Positions 44,466 to 53,223 of a stretch of 62,588 nucleotides of DNA are shown piece after piece. Origin of the DNA: an uncultured Clostridia bacterium (GTDB lineage Bacteria; Bacillota; Clostridia; Saccharofermentanales; DTU023); contig CAKZWV010000045.1 in assembly GCA_937922005.1 (NCBI GenBank), positions 1 to 62,588 of the forward strand, in the 5' to 3' direction. The position numbers and the translations under genes are program-made. The notes under the pieces are model-generated. The model saw only the letters and a program-made list of their open reading frames with translations. It searched no databases and was not told where the DNA came from. Numbering within the stretch: position 1 is the first letter of the stretch; each line of letters begins with the position of its first letter.

Positions 44466-46517
44466 ATGGATTACAATAAACTAAATCTATCCAACCTATA
44501 CCAATCCCAGCCCTACGACCTCGTTGTCGTTGGGGCGGGCCACGCTGGCTGTGAAGCGGCCATCGCCGTCGCTAAAATGGGCTTTACGGTCCTTTTGACC
44601 ACCATGTATTTAGATGGCCTTGCCAACATGCCCTGCAATCCCAACATTGGGGGCACCGCCAAGGGGCAGTTGGTCCGGGAAATTGACGCCCTAGGTGGGG
44701 TGATGGGGCGGATTGCCGACCAAAACATCCTCCAACTCCGCCGCCTCAACGCCTCCAAGGGCCCCGCTGTGATCTCCACGAGGGCTCAGATCGACCGGAC
44801 CCGCTACCAGCGGACCATGAAACACTATCTCGAATCCGTGCCTGGCCTTGACCTCTACCAGGGAGAAGTCCAGCACCTGGTCTGGTGGGCAGAAGGGGAG
44901 GAAGAAGCAAGCTCGGCCTCTTCCCTAGGGAGCTCCGCCCCTGTCCTATCTTCGCCAGCCCAGGATTCTCCTAACTCCTCCGCTTCTTATCCCTCCCTAA
45001 AAGTCGCAGGCGTCCTCATCCGCACTCTGGGCTTTGTCCCCTGCCGGACCGTTCTCTTGGCGACAGGGACCTTCCTAAACGCCGCCGTCATCGTAGGGGA
45101 TGAGATCTATCCTTCCGGTCCAGACGGCCTGGCCCCCTCCACGGATCTCGCAGCCGACCTCCATGAGGCTGGGCTCTTGAAAAAGCGCTTCAAAACGGGA
45201 ACCCCAGTTCGAATTAAGGCCGAATCGATCGATTTTGACCAGCTTCAGATCCAAGGCAACGACGACGATGCCCAGCCTTTCTCTATGGTCAACCGGCAGA
45301 CCGGGGCCTTTACCTATCTCAACCGCCTCTCCTGTTACCTGACCTGGACCTCCCTTGCCACCAAAAAGATCATTCAAGACAACCTCGACCGGTCTCCCCT
45401 CTACAGCGGCAAAATCAAGGGGATCGGCCCCCGCTACTGCCCCTCCATCGAAGACAAAGTCGTAAAATTCCCTAGCCATGACCGTCACCACATCTTCCTT
45501 GAGCCCACGGGCAACGACACCCAAGAATACTACGCTTCCGGCTTCAGCAGCTCCATGCCCGCCGATATCCAGATGCAAATGCTCCACACCCTCCAGGGCC
45601 TCGAGCACGCCAAAGTCATGCGGATGGGCTATGCCATCGAATACGACCTCATCGATCCCACTGACCTCTACCCCACCCTCGAATCCAAGCTCATGAAAAA
45701 CCTTTACTGCGCAGGCCAGATCAACGGGTCCTCCGGCTATGAAGAAGCCGCCGCCCAGGGCCTCGTGGCGGGCATCAACATTGGCCTTGCCCTCCAAGGC
45801 AAAAACCCCTTCTTTCTCAAACGCTCCGAGTCCTACATCGGCGTCCTCATCGACGACCTCGTGAGCAAGGGGACCAACGAGCCCTACCGGATGATGACCG
45901 CCCGGGCCGAATACCGCCTGGTTCTCCGGGAAGACAATGCCGACCTCCGCCTCCTCCCCTATGGGCGGTCCTTCGGCTTGATTGACGATGAAACTTGGCA
46001 TATTTTCCAGCAACGGCAACAAATAATCCAGCACGAGTTGGACCGGCTCCGCCAGACCCGCTATCCCAGTTCTCCCACCCTCGCTGCCTTTTTAGAGAAG
46101 TATAAGAGTGCTCCGGTGGAGGGAGGGATTGTCGCTGCCGACCTCCTCCGCAGGCCAGAAATTTCTTACCAGGCCTTCCGGGAAATCGATCCAGATTTTC
46201 CCCAAGATATCTTGCCTACGGACGCTTTTACGATTGAAACTGAGCTTAAATATGCTGGCTACATCGCCATGGAAATCAAAAGGATTGACCAGTTCAACCG
46301 CCAGGAAAAGATCCGTATCCCTCAGGATTTCGACTTTTCCAGCTTAGACAGCCTCCGCCTGGAGGCCCGGCAAAAACTCAGCGCCATGCGTCCCCAGACT
46401 CTGGGCCAAGCTTCTCGAATCTCCGGGGTGTCCCCCGCCGACATCGCCGTCTTAGCCATTGCCCTGAAGGCCCAGGAAGGCCGCCGCCGTAGCACCTCCA
46501 CCGAGGTGACCCCATGA
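44466..46517 (+). CDS. mnmG: tRNA uridine 5-carboxymethylaminomethyl modification enzyme MnmG (GidA)
   Basis: 683 residues against about 630 usually. FAD-binding N-terminus VVVGAGHAGCEAAIA, NPNIGGTAKGQLVREIDALGG, then CPSIEDKVVKFP, FLEPTGNDTQEYYASGFS and the AGQINGSSGYEEAAAQG block; C-terminal helical domain ends with SRISGVSPADIAVLAI. A Ser/Ala/Pro-rich insert of about 35 residues lies near 145-180. Works with MnmE. Its stop overlaps the rsmG start by four bases. A spacer of 116 bases from mnmE contains two copies of CTAGTCAAAATAG. Confidence 0.96.
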   Translation: MDYNKLNLSNLYQSQPYDLVVVGAGHAGCEAAIAVAKMGFTVLLTTMYLDGLANMPCNPNIGGTAKGQLVREIDALGGVMGRIADQNILQLRRLNASKGPAVISTRAQIDRTRYQRTMKHYLESVPGLDLYQGEVQHLVWWAEGEEEASSASSLGSSAPVLSSPAQDSPNSSASYPSLKVAGVLIRTLGFVPCRTVLLATGTFLNAAVIVGDEIYPSGPDGLAPSTDLAADLHEAGLLKKRFKTGTPVRIKAESIDFDQLQIQGNDDDAQPFSMVNRQTGAFTYLNRLSCYLTWTSLATKKIIQDNLDRSPLYSGKIKGIGPRYCPSIEDKVVKFPSHDRHHIFLEPTGNDTQEYYASGFSSSMPADIQMQMLHTLQGLEHAKVMRMGYAIEYDLIDPTDLYPTLESKLMKNLYCAGQINGSSGYEEAAAQGLVAGINIGLALQGKNPFFLKRSESYIGVLIDDLVSKGTNEPYRMMTARAEYRLVLREDNADLRLLPYGRSFGLIDDETWHIFQQRQQIIQHELDRLRQTRYPSSPTLAAFLEKYKSAPVEGGIVAADLLRRPEISYQAFREIDPDFPQDILPTDAFTIETELKYAGYIAMEIKRIDQFNRQEKIRIPQDFDFSSLDSLRLEARQKLSAMRPQTLGQASRISGVSPADIAVLAIALKAQEGRRRSTSTEVTP

Positions 46518-47395
46518 GTCCCCGCTTTGCCCCTGAAACTTGGACAGCCTGGGTTCAGGCCCCAGATCTCCCTCGCCTCGATCCAGCGACTGTGGAAGAA
46601 CGGACCATATGCGAAGTATTTCGGGAGTATTTGCAAGGGTTTTTGACCACCATGCCCTCTGCGCCCCTTCAAGGGGAGGCCCTGGAGGGCTTTTTTCAAG
46701 ACCTAAAGGCCTACAATGAGGCCATCCTGACCTTCAACGCCCACACCAATCTCACCCGGCTTACTTCACCAGTCGACATGGGCCTGAAGAATTTCCTGGA
46801 TGCCATCCTCCTTTGGCCCGCCCTAGCCACCGCCATGGGCAAGAAGAGCCAGGTGCCCATGCAAGGGATACATTCTCCTAGCCTGGCTGACCTGGGCTCC
46901 GGGGCTGGGATTCCTGGCCTGGTGCTCGGCCTCTTGAGTAAATACCTCCTGTCCACTCAGCCAACCCTGGCCCTCATTGAGAGTCAGAAAAAACGCTGCA
47001 ACTTTCTAACGGAAACAGCCGGACAATTAGGCCTGGGATCGAGCCAGGTCCTTTGGGCGAGGAGCGAGGATTTGGGGCAGGATCCCAAGTGGCGGGAGTC
47101 TTTTGATCTGGTGACGGCTCGGGCAGTAGCCCCCCTGGAGCAACTCCTCGAGTATGCGAGTGGGCTCGTGGCCGTTGGCGGAACCTTTTTCGCCATGAAG
47201 GGGGCCGATGGAGCTAAAGAGTGGAAGACGGCGGAAAAGGCTGCTTCGACCTGCTCCCTAAGCCTAACCACCCTCTGGGAGTACCAGCTTCCTGTGCTCG
47301 GAGATGAGCGGACCCTCTTGATTTTCGAGAAAAAGGCCCCCCTCTCCCCTCGTTACCCCCGCCCCACTGCTCAGATCAAAAAGCGACCTTTATAA
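46514..47395 (+). CDS. rsmG: 16S rRNA (guanine527-N7)-methyltransferase RsmG
   Basis: 293 residues. Methylates G527 of 16S rRNA with S-adenosylmethionine. SAM-binding motif LADLGSGAGIPGLVLGLL near 117-134, LIESQKKRCNFL, ITARAVAPLEQLLEY as VTARAVAPLEQLLEY, and LPVLGDERTLLIFEK at the C-terminus. The first 45 residues are an extension beyond the usual start; the usual region begins at FFQDLKAYNEAIL. The start overlaps mnmG by four bases, with GAGGTG as ribosome site, so the two are translationally coupled. Confidence 0.93.
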   Translation: MSPRFAPETWTAWVQAPDLPRLDPATVEERTICEVFREYLQGFLTTMPSAPLQGEALEGFFQDLKAYNEAILTFNAHTNLTRLTSPVDMGLKNFLDAILLWPALATAMGKKSQVPMQGIHSPSLADLGSGAGIPGLVLGLLSKYLLSTQPTLALIESQKKRCNFLTETAGQLGLGSSQVLWARSEDLGQDPKWRESFDLVTARAVAPLEQLLEYASGLVAVGGTFFAMKGADGAKEWKTAEKAASTCSLSLTTLWEYQLPVLGDERTLLIFEKKAPLSPRYPRPTAQIKKRPL

Positions 47396-47458
47396 AATCA
47401 CGCCGACCTGCGGCCGATCTGCGACCCATCCGACGGCCATTTGAAAAAGCTGCCGAAT

Positions 47459-47517
47459 GCCATTTGACGCCATCCGATGCCATTTGACGCCATCCGATGC
47501 CATTTGACGCCATCCGC
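47459..47517. repeat. Three 20-bp tandem repeats before the HAD gene
   Basis: GCCATTTGACGCCATCCGAT repeated three times (last copy diverges at the end), with degenerate copies to its left from about 47420. Lies in the spacer between rsmG and the HAD gene. Confidence 0.88.
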
Positions 47518-47542
47518 GGCCCATCTTAGAAAGGAATTCTCC

Positions 47543-48199
47543 ATGTCCTACCGTTTCATTCTCTTTGACCTCGACGGGGTCCTCTACGACAGCGAAAACG
47601 CCTACATGCGCACCAACCAGGCCTTCCTCCGTGAAGTCCTGGGGATCGACGCCCCCCTCTCTGAGCTCAATAAACTCGTCGGGGCCACCATCGACGACTA
47701 CGCCCGCTATTTTCAGGAGATGAGCGGGAACAAATACTCCTCCCCCGACGACGCCTGGGCCGCTTACACCGCTTGGTCTAAGGACCGCAACCTTCGCTAT
47801 GCCGACCTCATGTACCCAGAAGTCCCTGAGATCTTAGCCTGGCTGGCGGACCAAGGCTATCAGCTTGGTCTCATCAGCTCAACCCGCCACCGCTACATTA
47901 TAGAAGCATTAGAGGATAGCGGCATTCGTCCTTATTTTTCTGTCATCGTAGGCGGAGATGACGTCTCCCACCCCAAGCCTCATCCCGAACCCTATCTGAA
48001 GGGGATGGAAGCCCTAGGAGCCAAGGCAGAAGAGACCTTGGTGGTCGAAGACAGTAGCCTGGGCATCCGGTCCGCTGAGAAGGCTGGAGCCACGGTCGTA
48101 GGCCGTCGCCACCCTGAATATGCCTTCCAAGACCTCGTTCCCTGCACCTTTGTCATCGATAACCTCACAGAGTTAAAAAATATTCTTGGCGAGGCCTAG
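47543..48199 (+). CDS. HAD-superfamily phosphatase, beta-phosphoglucomutase-like
   Basis: 218 residues. Motif I FILFDLDGVLYDSENAY with the nucleophile Asp, motif II LISSTRHRYI, motif III with Lys in HPKPHPEPY and motif IV LVVEDSSLGIRSAEKAG. The helical cap follows motif I, as in subclass I enzymes (beta-phosphoglucomutase, phosphoglycolate phosphatase). Substrate not deducible. Start set at 47543 after AGAAAGGAATTCTCC; the frame extends to 47477 through the tandem repeats. It directly precedes the ArsS cluster on the same strand, about 90 bases away, and may supply a dephosphorylation step there (inference). Confidence 0.85.
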   Translation: MSYRFILFDLDGVLYDSENAYMRTNQAFLREVLGIDAPLSELNKLVGATIDDYARYFQEMSGNKYSSPDDAWAAYTAWSKDRNLRYADLMYPEVPEILAWLADQGYQLGLISSTRHRYIIEALEDSGIRPYFSVIVGGDDVSHPKPHPEPYLKGMEALGAKAEETLVVEDSSLGIRSAEKAGATVVGRRHPEYAFQDLVPCTFVIDNLTELKNILGEA

Positions 48200-48288
48200 G
48201 AACCGTCAGGCTTCAAAATAAAAATCGCAAATCTAATAAATGCGTTAACCATAGGGCTATCTAGAAGGGCTATCTAGAAGGAGATGAA

Positions 48289-49305
48289 ATGCCATCAGAA
48301 AAAACGAACAATGGCATCCCAGTGGAAACCCTACCCTTACCTGGAGGTCGGAATTTTTTTGAAGATATGAAGGAGGCTGGGGCAGAAAAGACCCTATCCC
48401 CCTTGACCACCCTCCAGCTCAATATCGGCTACGCCTGTAATCTAGCTTGTCGACACTGCCACCTCTCCTGTTCACCTACCCGGATGGAAGAAATGACGAA
48501 GGAGATCATGGAAGCGGCCTTAGAGGTTTTCAAGAAAAATCACATGAAAGTGATTGATATTACAGGGGGCGCACCGGAAATGAACCCCCACTTTACTTGG
48601 CTGGTCGAAGAAGCTTGTCGCCTCCGAGACGAAGGCCTGGCAGACCAAGTCATGGTCCGCACCAACCTTTGCATTATGGACCTCCCGGACTACCAATGGA
48701 CCTGGGACTTCTACACGAAGACCCATCCCGACCTCGTCGCCTCTCTTCCCTTCTATCAAAAGTCGGTCACAGACAAACAGCGGGGCCAGGGAGTCTACGA
48801 AGACTCCATCCAGTCCCTCCACCGCCTCAACGACCTGGGCTATGGGATCACCTACCCCCTCCACCTGGTCTACAATCCAGCCGGTGCCTTTATGCCGGGG
48901 TCCCAAGAAGATTTGGAAAAACTCTACAAGGCAAAGTTGGCTCAAGAATACGGGATTCACTTTACCAGCCTCTTCACCATCACCAATGTGCCCATTGGAA
49001 GATTTGGGGCATGGCTGAAAAAAAGTGAAAATGAACGGGAATATTTGGAAAAATTAGTTCAGACCTATAACCCGGTGGCCGCACAAAATGTCATGTGCCG
49101 GTCGATGATCTCGGTCCGCTACGACGGGACCATCTACGATTGCGACTTCAATGCCGCCCTTGAACTCCCCGTCCAACTCCCAGAGACCAACATTTGCTAC
49201 TACGTCGACCACCCTCTGCCCGTTCGTACGATCGTTACCGGCCCCCACTGCTATGCCTGCACGGCTGGGGCAGGGTCCTCCTGCGGAGGCGCTACCGCTG
49301 AATAG
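48289..49305 (+). CDS. arsS: ArsS-type radical SAM protein (arsenosugar biosynthesis family)
   Basis: 338 residues. The [4Fe-4S]/SAM motif appears as CNLACRHCHLSC near residues 51-62, with CxxxCxxC. The C-terminal Cys-rich end CYACTAGAGSSCGG is the mark of the ArsS family, in which some members have selenocysteine in this segment; here it is Cys. Characterised ArsS joins a 5'-deoxyadenosyl group to dimethylarsenic. The usual arsenite methyltransferase gene arsM is not in this window, so the real substrate may be different. Ribosome site AAGGAGATGAA. First gene of a cluster with TVP38-type proteins and two glycosyltransferases. Confidence 0.9.
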   Translation: MPSEKTNNGIPVETLPLPGGRNFFEDMKEAGAEKTLSPLTTLQLNIGYACNLACRHCHLSCSPTRMEEMTKEIMEAALEVFKKNHMKVIDITGGAPEMNPHFTWLVEEACRLRDEGLADQVMVRTNLCIMDLPDYQWTWDFYTKTHPDLVASLPFYQKSVTDKQRGQGVYEDSIQSLHRLNDLGYGITYPLHLVYNPAGAFMPGSQEDLEKLYKAKLAQEYGIHFTSLFTITNVPIGRFGAWLKKSENEREYLEKLVQTYNPVAAQNVMCRSMISVRYDGTIYDCDFNAALELPVQLPETNICYYVDHPLPVRTIVTGPHCYACTAGAGSSCGGATAE

Positions 49306-49356
49306 CAAAGGAAATAAGCTGTAGAACGAAATAAAAAGCAAGATATAGAGCAAAAT

Positions 49357-50130
49357 ATGGAACAAAATATGGAACAAAAAATGAACCAAGATATGTCAGA
49401 GAAAAATCAACGCCGTCTAGCCGGTCTAAAAACCAGCAGCTGGCTGAAAATCATCGCTCTCGTGGCCGTAGTAGCGGCCTTTTTGTGCATTCCGGCCCTC
49501 CGTGAAGGGACGGGCAACATGATGGGGGCCTTCAAGGACCTCGAATCCGTCCGCACCTACATCCAGTCCTTTGGGGGCTGGGCCATGGCCATTTCCTTCA
49601 TCATGATGATCCTCCAATCGGTCGTGGCCCCCATTCCGGCCTTCGTCATCACCTTTGCTAACGCCGTCATCTGGGGCTGGGTCAAAGGGGCCATCCTCTC
49701 TTGGTCCTCAGCTATGGCTGGGGCCGCTCTCTGCTTCTTCCTCGCCCGGATCTATGGGCGGGGTCTGGCAGAACGTTTAGTGAGCAAGGTAGGCCTTGAA
49801 GCGGTGGAGGAGTATTTTGAGCGTTATGGGCAATATACGATTCTTGTCGCCCGTCTCCTCCCCTTCGTGCCCTTCGACCCCATCAGCTACGCCGCCGGCC
49901 TGACCCCCATGAGTTTTTGGAGCTTTTTCTGGGCCACTGGCCTCGGCCAACTCCCCGCCACCATCGTCTATTCCTATGCCGCCGCCAAATCCTCCCAGCC
50001 CGCTACGTTCGTGAAGGGCCTGCTCTTGCTGTTCAGCCTGGTAGCCCTCACCGCCCTGCTCAAACTGATCTGGACCAACCGCAAAAAGTCCGACAACAAA
50101 GCCAAGCAAGGCCCTAAGCAGCCTAACTAG
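49357..50130 (+). CDS. TVP38/TMEM64 family membrane protein
   Basis: 257 residues with about five hydrophobic segments (IIALVAVVAAFLCI; MAISFIMMILQSVVAPI; TFANAVIWGW; the C-terminal GLLLLFSLVALTALL). DedA/VTT-type features: GAILSWSSAMAGAALCFFLARIYG and LLPFVPFDPISYAAGLTPM. VTT-domain proteins are probable lipid scramblases or transporters. The exact start is unclear: three or four ATG codons lie within 40 bases in a short repeat (AAATATGGAAC) without a clear ribosome site. Its stop lies two bases before the next start. Such proteins accompany ArsS in other genomes. Confidence 0.85.
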   Translation: MEQNMEQKMNQDMSEKNQRRLAGLKTSSWLKIIALVAVVAAFLCIPALREGTGNMMGAFKDLESVRTYIQSFGGWAMAISFIMMILQSVVAPIPAFVITFANAVIWGWVKGAILSWSSAMAGAALCFFLARIYGRGLAERLVSKVGLEAVEEYFERYGQYTILVARLLPFVPFDPISYAAGLTPMSFWSFFWATGLGQLPATIVYSYAAAKSSQPATFVKGLLLLFSLVALTALLKLIWTNRKKSDNKAKQGPKQPN

Positions 50131-50132
50131 CT

Positions 50133-51509
50133 ATGACTTCCCCTTCCTCGCAGGGCCCTGGCTCTCTGCCTTTATCGCCCACTCCCTCTTCGCAGAGTCG
50201 CACCCCTCTCCGCCTCGATCCCTCTTCTCTGGGTCAGGCTCTCCTCACCCAAGAGGCCGAACACTGTATCGGCTGTCGCAAGTGCATGGTAGGCTGCCCC
50301 ATGTTGGGGGATTTTTGCAAGAATCCGAAGGACCTTTTGCATCATCTGAATGAAACGGGCCTCATTCCCACCGACCTCCCCTATGCCTGCCTCCTCTGCG
50401 GCTATTGTACGAGCGTCTGCCCAACGGGAGTGAGCCTCCGAGACCTCTTTTACCAGCTCCGGGCGGAGGTGGTGGCAGGAAATGGTGGCAAGGTACCCTC
50501 TTACCTTCACCCTCAAGGGACGAGACTATTCCAAAAATTGAGTTTTTCACCCCTATTCCGAGGCAAAATCCCTCCCCCCCCTCCTGCCACAAATACTCCC
50601 GCCTCCTCCTCGTCTCCCTCTTCCTTCCCTTCTCCTTCCTCGTCGCTCCGCTCATCTACCGCCTCCCTCTCGTCTAGCTCCTCCCGCTGGGTCTTTTTTC
50701 CCGGCTGTAGTCTAGCAGCGGCTTCGCCCCAGCTCATTCCAATCATTTTCTCTTATCTCCAAACAAAAGTGCCAGATATCGCCCTTTATTCGGCTTGCTG
50801 TGGGACCCCAACCCGCTTTTTGAGGGAAGACGCCACCCTGCAAAGGGATACGGAGACCTTGCGGCAAGACCTCAGCCAAGCCGGGGTTACAACCCTTATC
50901 ACCGCCTGCTCCAACTGCTATATGACCCTCAAAAAGACCCTTGGGGATGGGGGCGAGCCCCCATCCTCCTTCCAAGTCCTCTCCCTCTACCCCCTCTTAC
51001 GGGATTGGGGCCTGGGCAAGGAAGTTCAGGCCGCCCATCCTGACGGCTATCCCTGCCTAGGAGGACAGACCCTGACCCTCCACGACCCTTGTCCGACCCG
51101 TTTTGAGACGGAGATCCTGGAGGCCGTCCGAGGGCTATTGGATGATTTGCAGGTCCCCTGGACTGAATATCCCCTCCACGGTCAGAAGACCCTCTGCTGT
51201 GGCCGAGGTGGGGGCGGGGGGATGGCCCATCCCCAGATTGGCCAGGAACAAAAAGACCGTCGGATCCAAGAAACTCCCACTTCCGCCTTGGTCTCCTATT
51301 GTTCATCCTGTGTCGAGCAATTACGCCATGGCCCAGAGAAAAGCCTCTATACTGTCCACCTCCTCGACCTCCTCTTTGCCCCAGACACCCCCGTGAGTCA
51401 AGATACGATGGGGGCCATGAAAAAGTGGTATAATCGCTACAAGCTGGCCCGATTCGCCTCAAAAGGGGCTTATCAGCCCGCTGAGCCAGAGCACCCCAAG
51501 AGGGCCTAG
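50133..51509 (+). CDS. Fe-S oxidoreductase, LutA/GlpC/HdrB-like
   Basis: 458 residues. Two [4Fe-4S] clusters near residues 45-95: CIGCRKCMVGCP and CLLCGYCTSVCP. Residues about 145-185 are a Ser/Pro/Thr-rich linker (SSSPSSFPSPSSS). The C-terminal half has two CCG domains: FPGCSLAA ... YSACCGTPTRF ... ITACSNCYMT and LHDPCPTRF ... TLCCGRGGGGGMAHP. This is the electron-transfer or heterodisulfide-reductase layout. The partner is not encoded here, unless it is a neighbour of the ArsS cluster. Stop lies 75 bases before the next gene; no other ribosome site was needed. Confidence 0.87.
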   Translation: MTSPSSQGPGSLPLSPTPSSQSRTPLRLDPSSLGQALLTQEAEHCIGCRKCMVGCPMLGDFCKNPKDLLHHLNETGLIPTDLPYACLLCGYCTSVCPTGVSLRDLFYQLRAEVVAGNGGKVPSYLHPQGTRLFQKLSFSPLFRGKIPPPPPATNTPASSSSPSSFPSPSSSLRSSTASLSSSSSRWVFFPGCSLAAASPQLIPIIFSYLQTKVPDIALYSACCGTPTRFLREDATLQRDTETLRQDLSQAGVTTLITACSNCYMTLKKTLGDGGEPPSSFQVLSLYPLLRDWGLGKEVQAAHPDGYPCLGGQTLTLHDPCPTRFETEILEAVRGLLDDLQVPWTEYPLHGQKTLCCGRGGGGGMAHPQIGQEQKDRRIQETPTSALVSYCSSCVEQLRHGPEKSLYTVHLLDLLFAPDTPVSQDTMGAMKKWYNRYKLARFASKGAYQPAEPEHPKRA

Positions 51510-51584
51510 CAGCCCGCTTAGCTCCCTAGTCCCCCTCCTTCGTCCGCAAACCGCCTGACAGGCCCGCCTTCCAAAGGAATCCCT

Positions 51585-53090
51585 ATGTCCACAAAATCCA
51601 AATGGATCGACTTTATTCGTCGTCACAAAGCCAAAATCAAAGTCACTCTCGCCCTGATCCTGGGCCTGGGCCTCTATCTCCTCGCCAAGAAATCCAATAT
51701 TCCCTTCCAGGACTTCCATCAGGTCCAGGCCTATATTGTGAGTTATGGCCCTTGGGCCTTCCTGGCCTATCTCGTGGCGCTCATTTTTTTGCCCTTTCTC
51801 TTTTTTCCAGCCTCGATCATCGTCATGGCAGGGGGCATGCTCTTTGGCATGGTGAAGGGCACGATCTTAACCGCCCTGGGTTCGACCCTGAGTTCGGTCC
51901 TTGCCTATTACCTGGCCCACTTTTTGGGCAAAGACCTGGTGGATGAGATTTCCCAGGGCAAGATCCTCGCCTTGATTGAAGATCGAAAGGGATTTTTCCT
52001 TTTAATCCTCCTTCTCCGTTTAATTCCGCTCTTTCCCTTTAAAGTGGTAAGTTTTGCCGCTGGGGCCGCCGGCGTACCCTTCTGGCCCTACCTCTGGGCC
52101 ACGACCCTGGGGACCATCCCAGGTAACCTCGCCTACACCTTACTGGGCACCCAGCTCTACGCCCCTAAGTCCCGGGGCTTCTTCCTCGCCCTCGGAGTCC
52201 TGGCAGCCCTCATTCTCTTGACGCTCGTCCTCAAGAAGATATTAAAGCCTCGCCTGTCCAAATCTATCACCCAGGCCAAAACTACCTTGTCTGCTCCCCT
52301 TACGCCCAAATCGCAGACAAATCATCAAGACCTTAGTATTTTAGTGCCTTCTTACCAAGAGGAGGCCAATATCATCCCTTTCTTAGAAAATATTCTGGCT
52401 ATGGTCGAACATACTCAGCCCCCCATGGATGTCGAACTCATTTTAGCGGATGGAGGAAGCCAGGATCGGACCCTAGCCCTGGCCGAGACCTTCGCCAAAG
52501 ATCATCCCAACCCTAACCTGCAAATCCAAATTTTGACAACAGAGCCAGGACGGGGAAAACAATTGAAGGCAGCAGGAGAAGAGGCGAGCGGGCAGATTTT
52601 TTGGATTTTACATGTAGATAGCCAGCCTCGGGAGGACAGCCTGACCGTGATTCGAAATGTCCTATCCACCCCTATCCCCGGCAATCCCACCCAGACTTAT
52701 CAGGCCGGTTCCTTTCGGATGCGATTTTTTGATGACCGGTCTTGGCAGCTCCGCCTAGTCGAACTAGGCTCCCATCTCCGTAGCCTCATGAAGAAAGAAA
52801 TATACGGGGACCAGGGCCTTTTCCTCTTGAGCGATGTCTATCGGGAGCTGGGAGGATTTGCTCCATGGCCTCTTATGGAAGATCTGGAATTTAGCCAGCG
52901 ACTCCGTAAGGCAAAAGTACCTACCCGAGTTGTTTTTACCCCCTTGGGGACTTCAGCCAGGCGTTTTCAAGAGGGGGGCGTCTGGAAAACGGTTGCCCTT
53001 ATGCAAAGGCTCAAACGTCAATATCGGGCCGGGGTCTCGCCGGAAGATTTAGCCAAGACCTATCGCAAGCAGGATGGAAAGAAAGAATAG
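51585..53090 (+). CDS. TVP38/TMEM64 membrane domain fused to family-2 glycosyltransferase
   Basis: 501 residues in two parts. Residues 1-225 are a second TVP38-type membrane domain (YIVSYGPWAFLAYLVALIFLPFLFFP, then LLILLLRLIPLFPFKVVSFAAGAAGVPFW). Residues about 245-500 are a GT-A glycosyltransferase of the type annotated as TIGR04283 arsenosugar biosynthesis: LSILVPSYQEEANI, ELILADGGSQDRTL with the Asp-x-Asp-like region HVDSQPR, and YGDQGLFLLSDVYRELGGFAPWPLMEDLEF. The catalytic domain should be cytosolic. In most genomes the two parts are separate genes. Weak ribosome site before 51585 (CAAAGGAATCCCT). Confidence 0.85.
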   Translation: MSTKSKWIDFIRRHKAKIKVTLALILGLGLYLLAKKSNIPFQDFHQVQAYIVSYGPWAFLAYLVALIFLPFLFFPASIIVMAGGMLFGMVKGTILTALGSTLSSVLAYYLAHFLGKDLVDEISQGKILALIEDRKGFFLLILLLRLIPLFPFKVVSFAAGAAGVPFWPYLWATTLGTIPGNLAYTLLGTQLYAPKSRGFFLALGVLAALILLTLVLKKILKPRLSKSITQAKTTLSAPLTPKSQTNHQDLSILVPSYQEEANIIPFLENILAMVEHTQPPMDVELILADGGSQDRTLALAETFAKDHPNPNLQIQILTTEPGRGKQLKAAGEEASGQIFWILHVDSQPREDSLTVIRNVLSTPIPGNPTQTYQAGSFRMRFFDDRSWQLRLVELGSHLRSLMKKEIYGDQGLFLLSDVYRELGGFAPWPLMEDLEFSQRLRKAKVPTRVVFTPLGTSARRFQEGGVWKTVALMQRLKRQYRAGVSPEDLAKTYRKQDGKKE

Positions 53091-53223
53091 AGGGGGTGAC
53101 ACCGAGACAACAAGGCCCTACGAACCTTAGGGCCAAATACTAGCTAGCCTTGCAGAGCATAAGCTTACACCGAGCTAGCAACGCCCTACGAACCGAGCTT
53201 TGCCCGTCAGCAAATATTCCTTC

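Noticed and set aside
45075..46034. 319-codon frame on the minus strand inside mnmG
   Set aside because: Shadow of a G+C-rich conserved gene.
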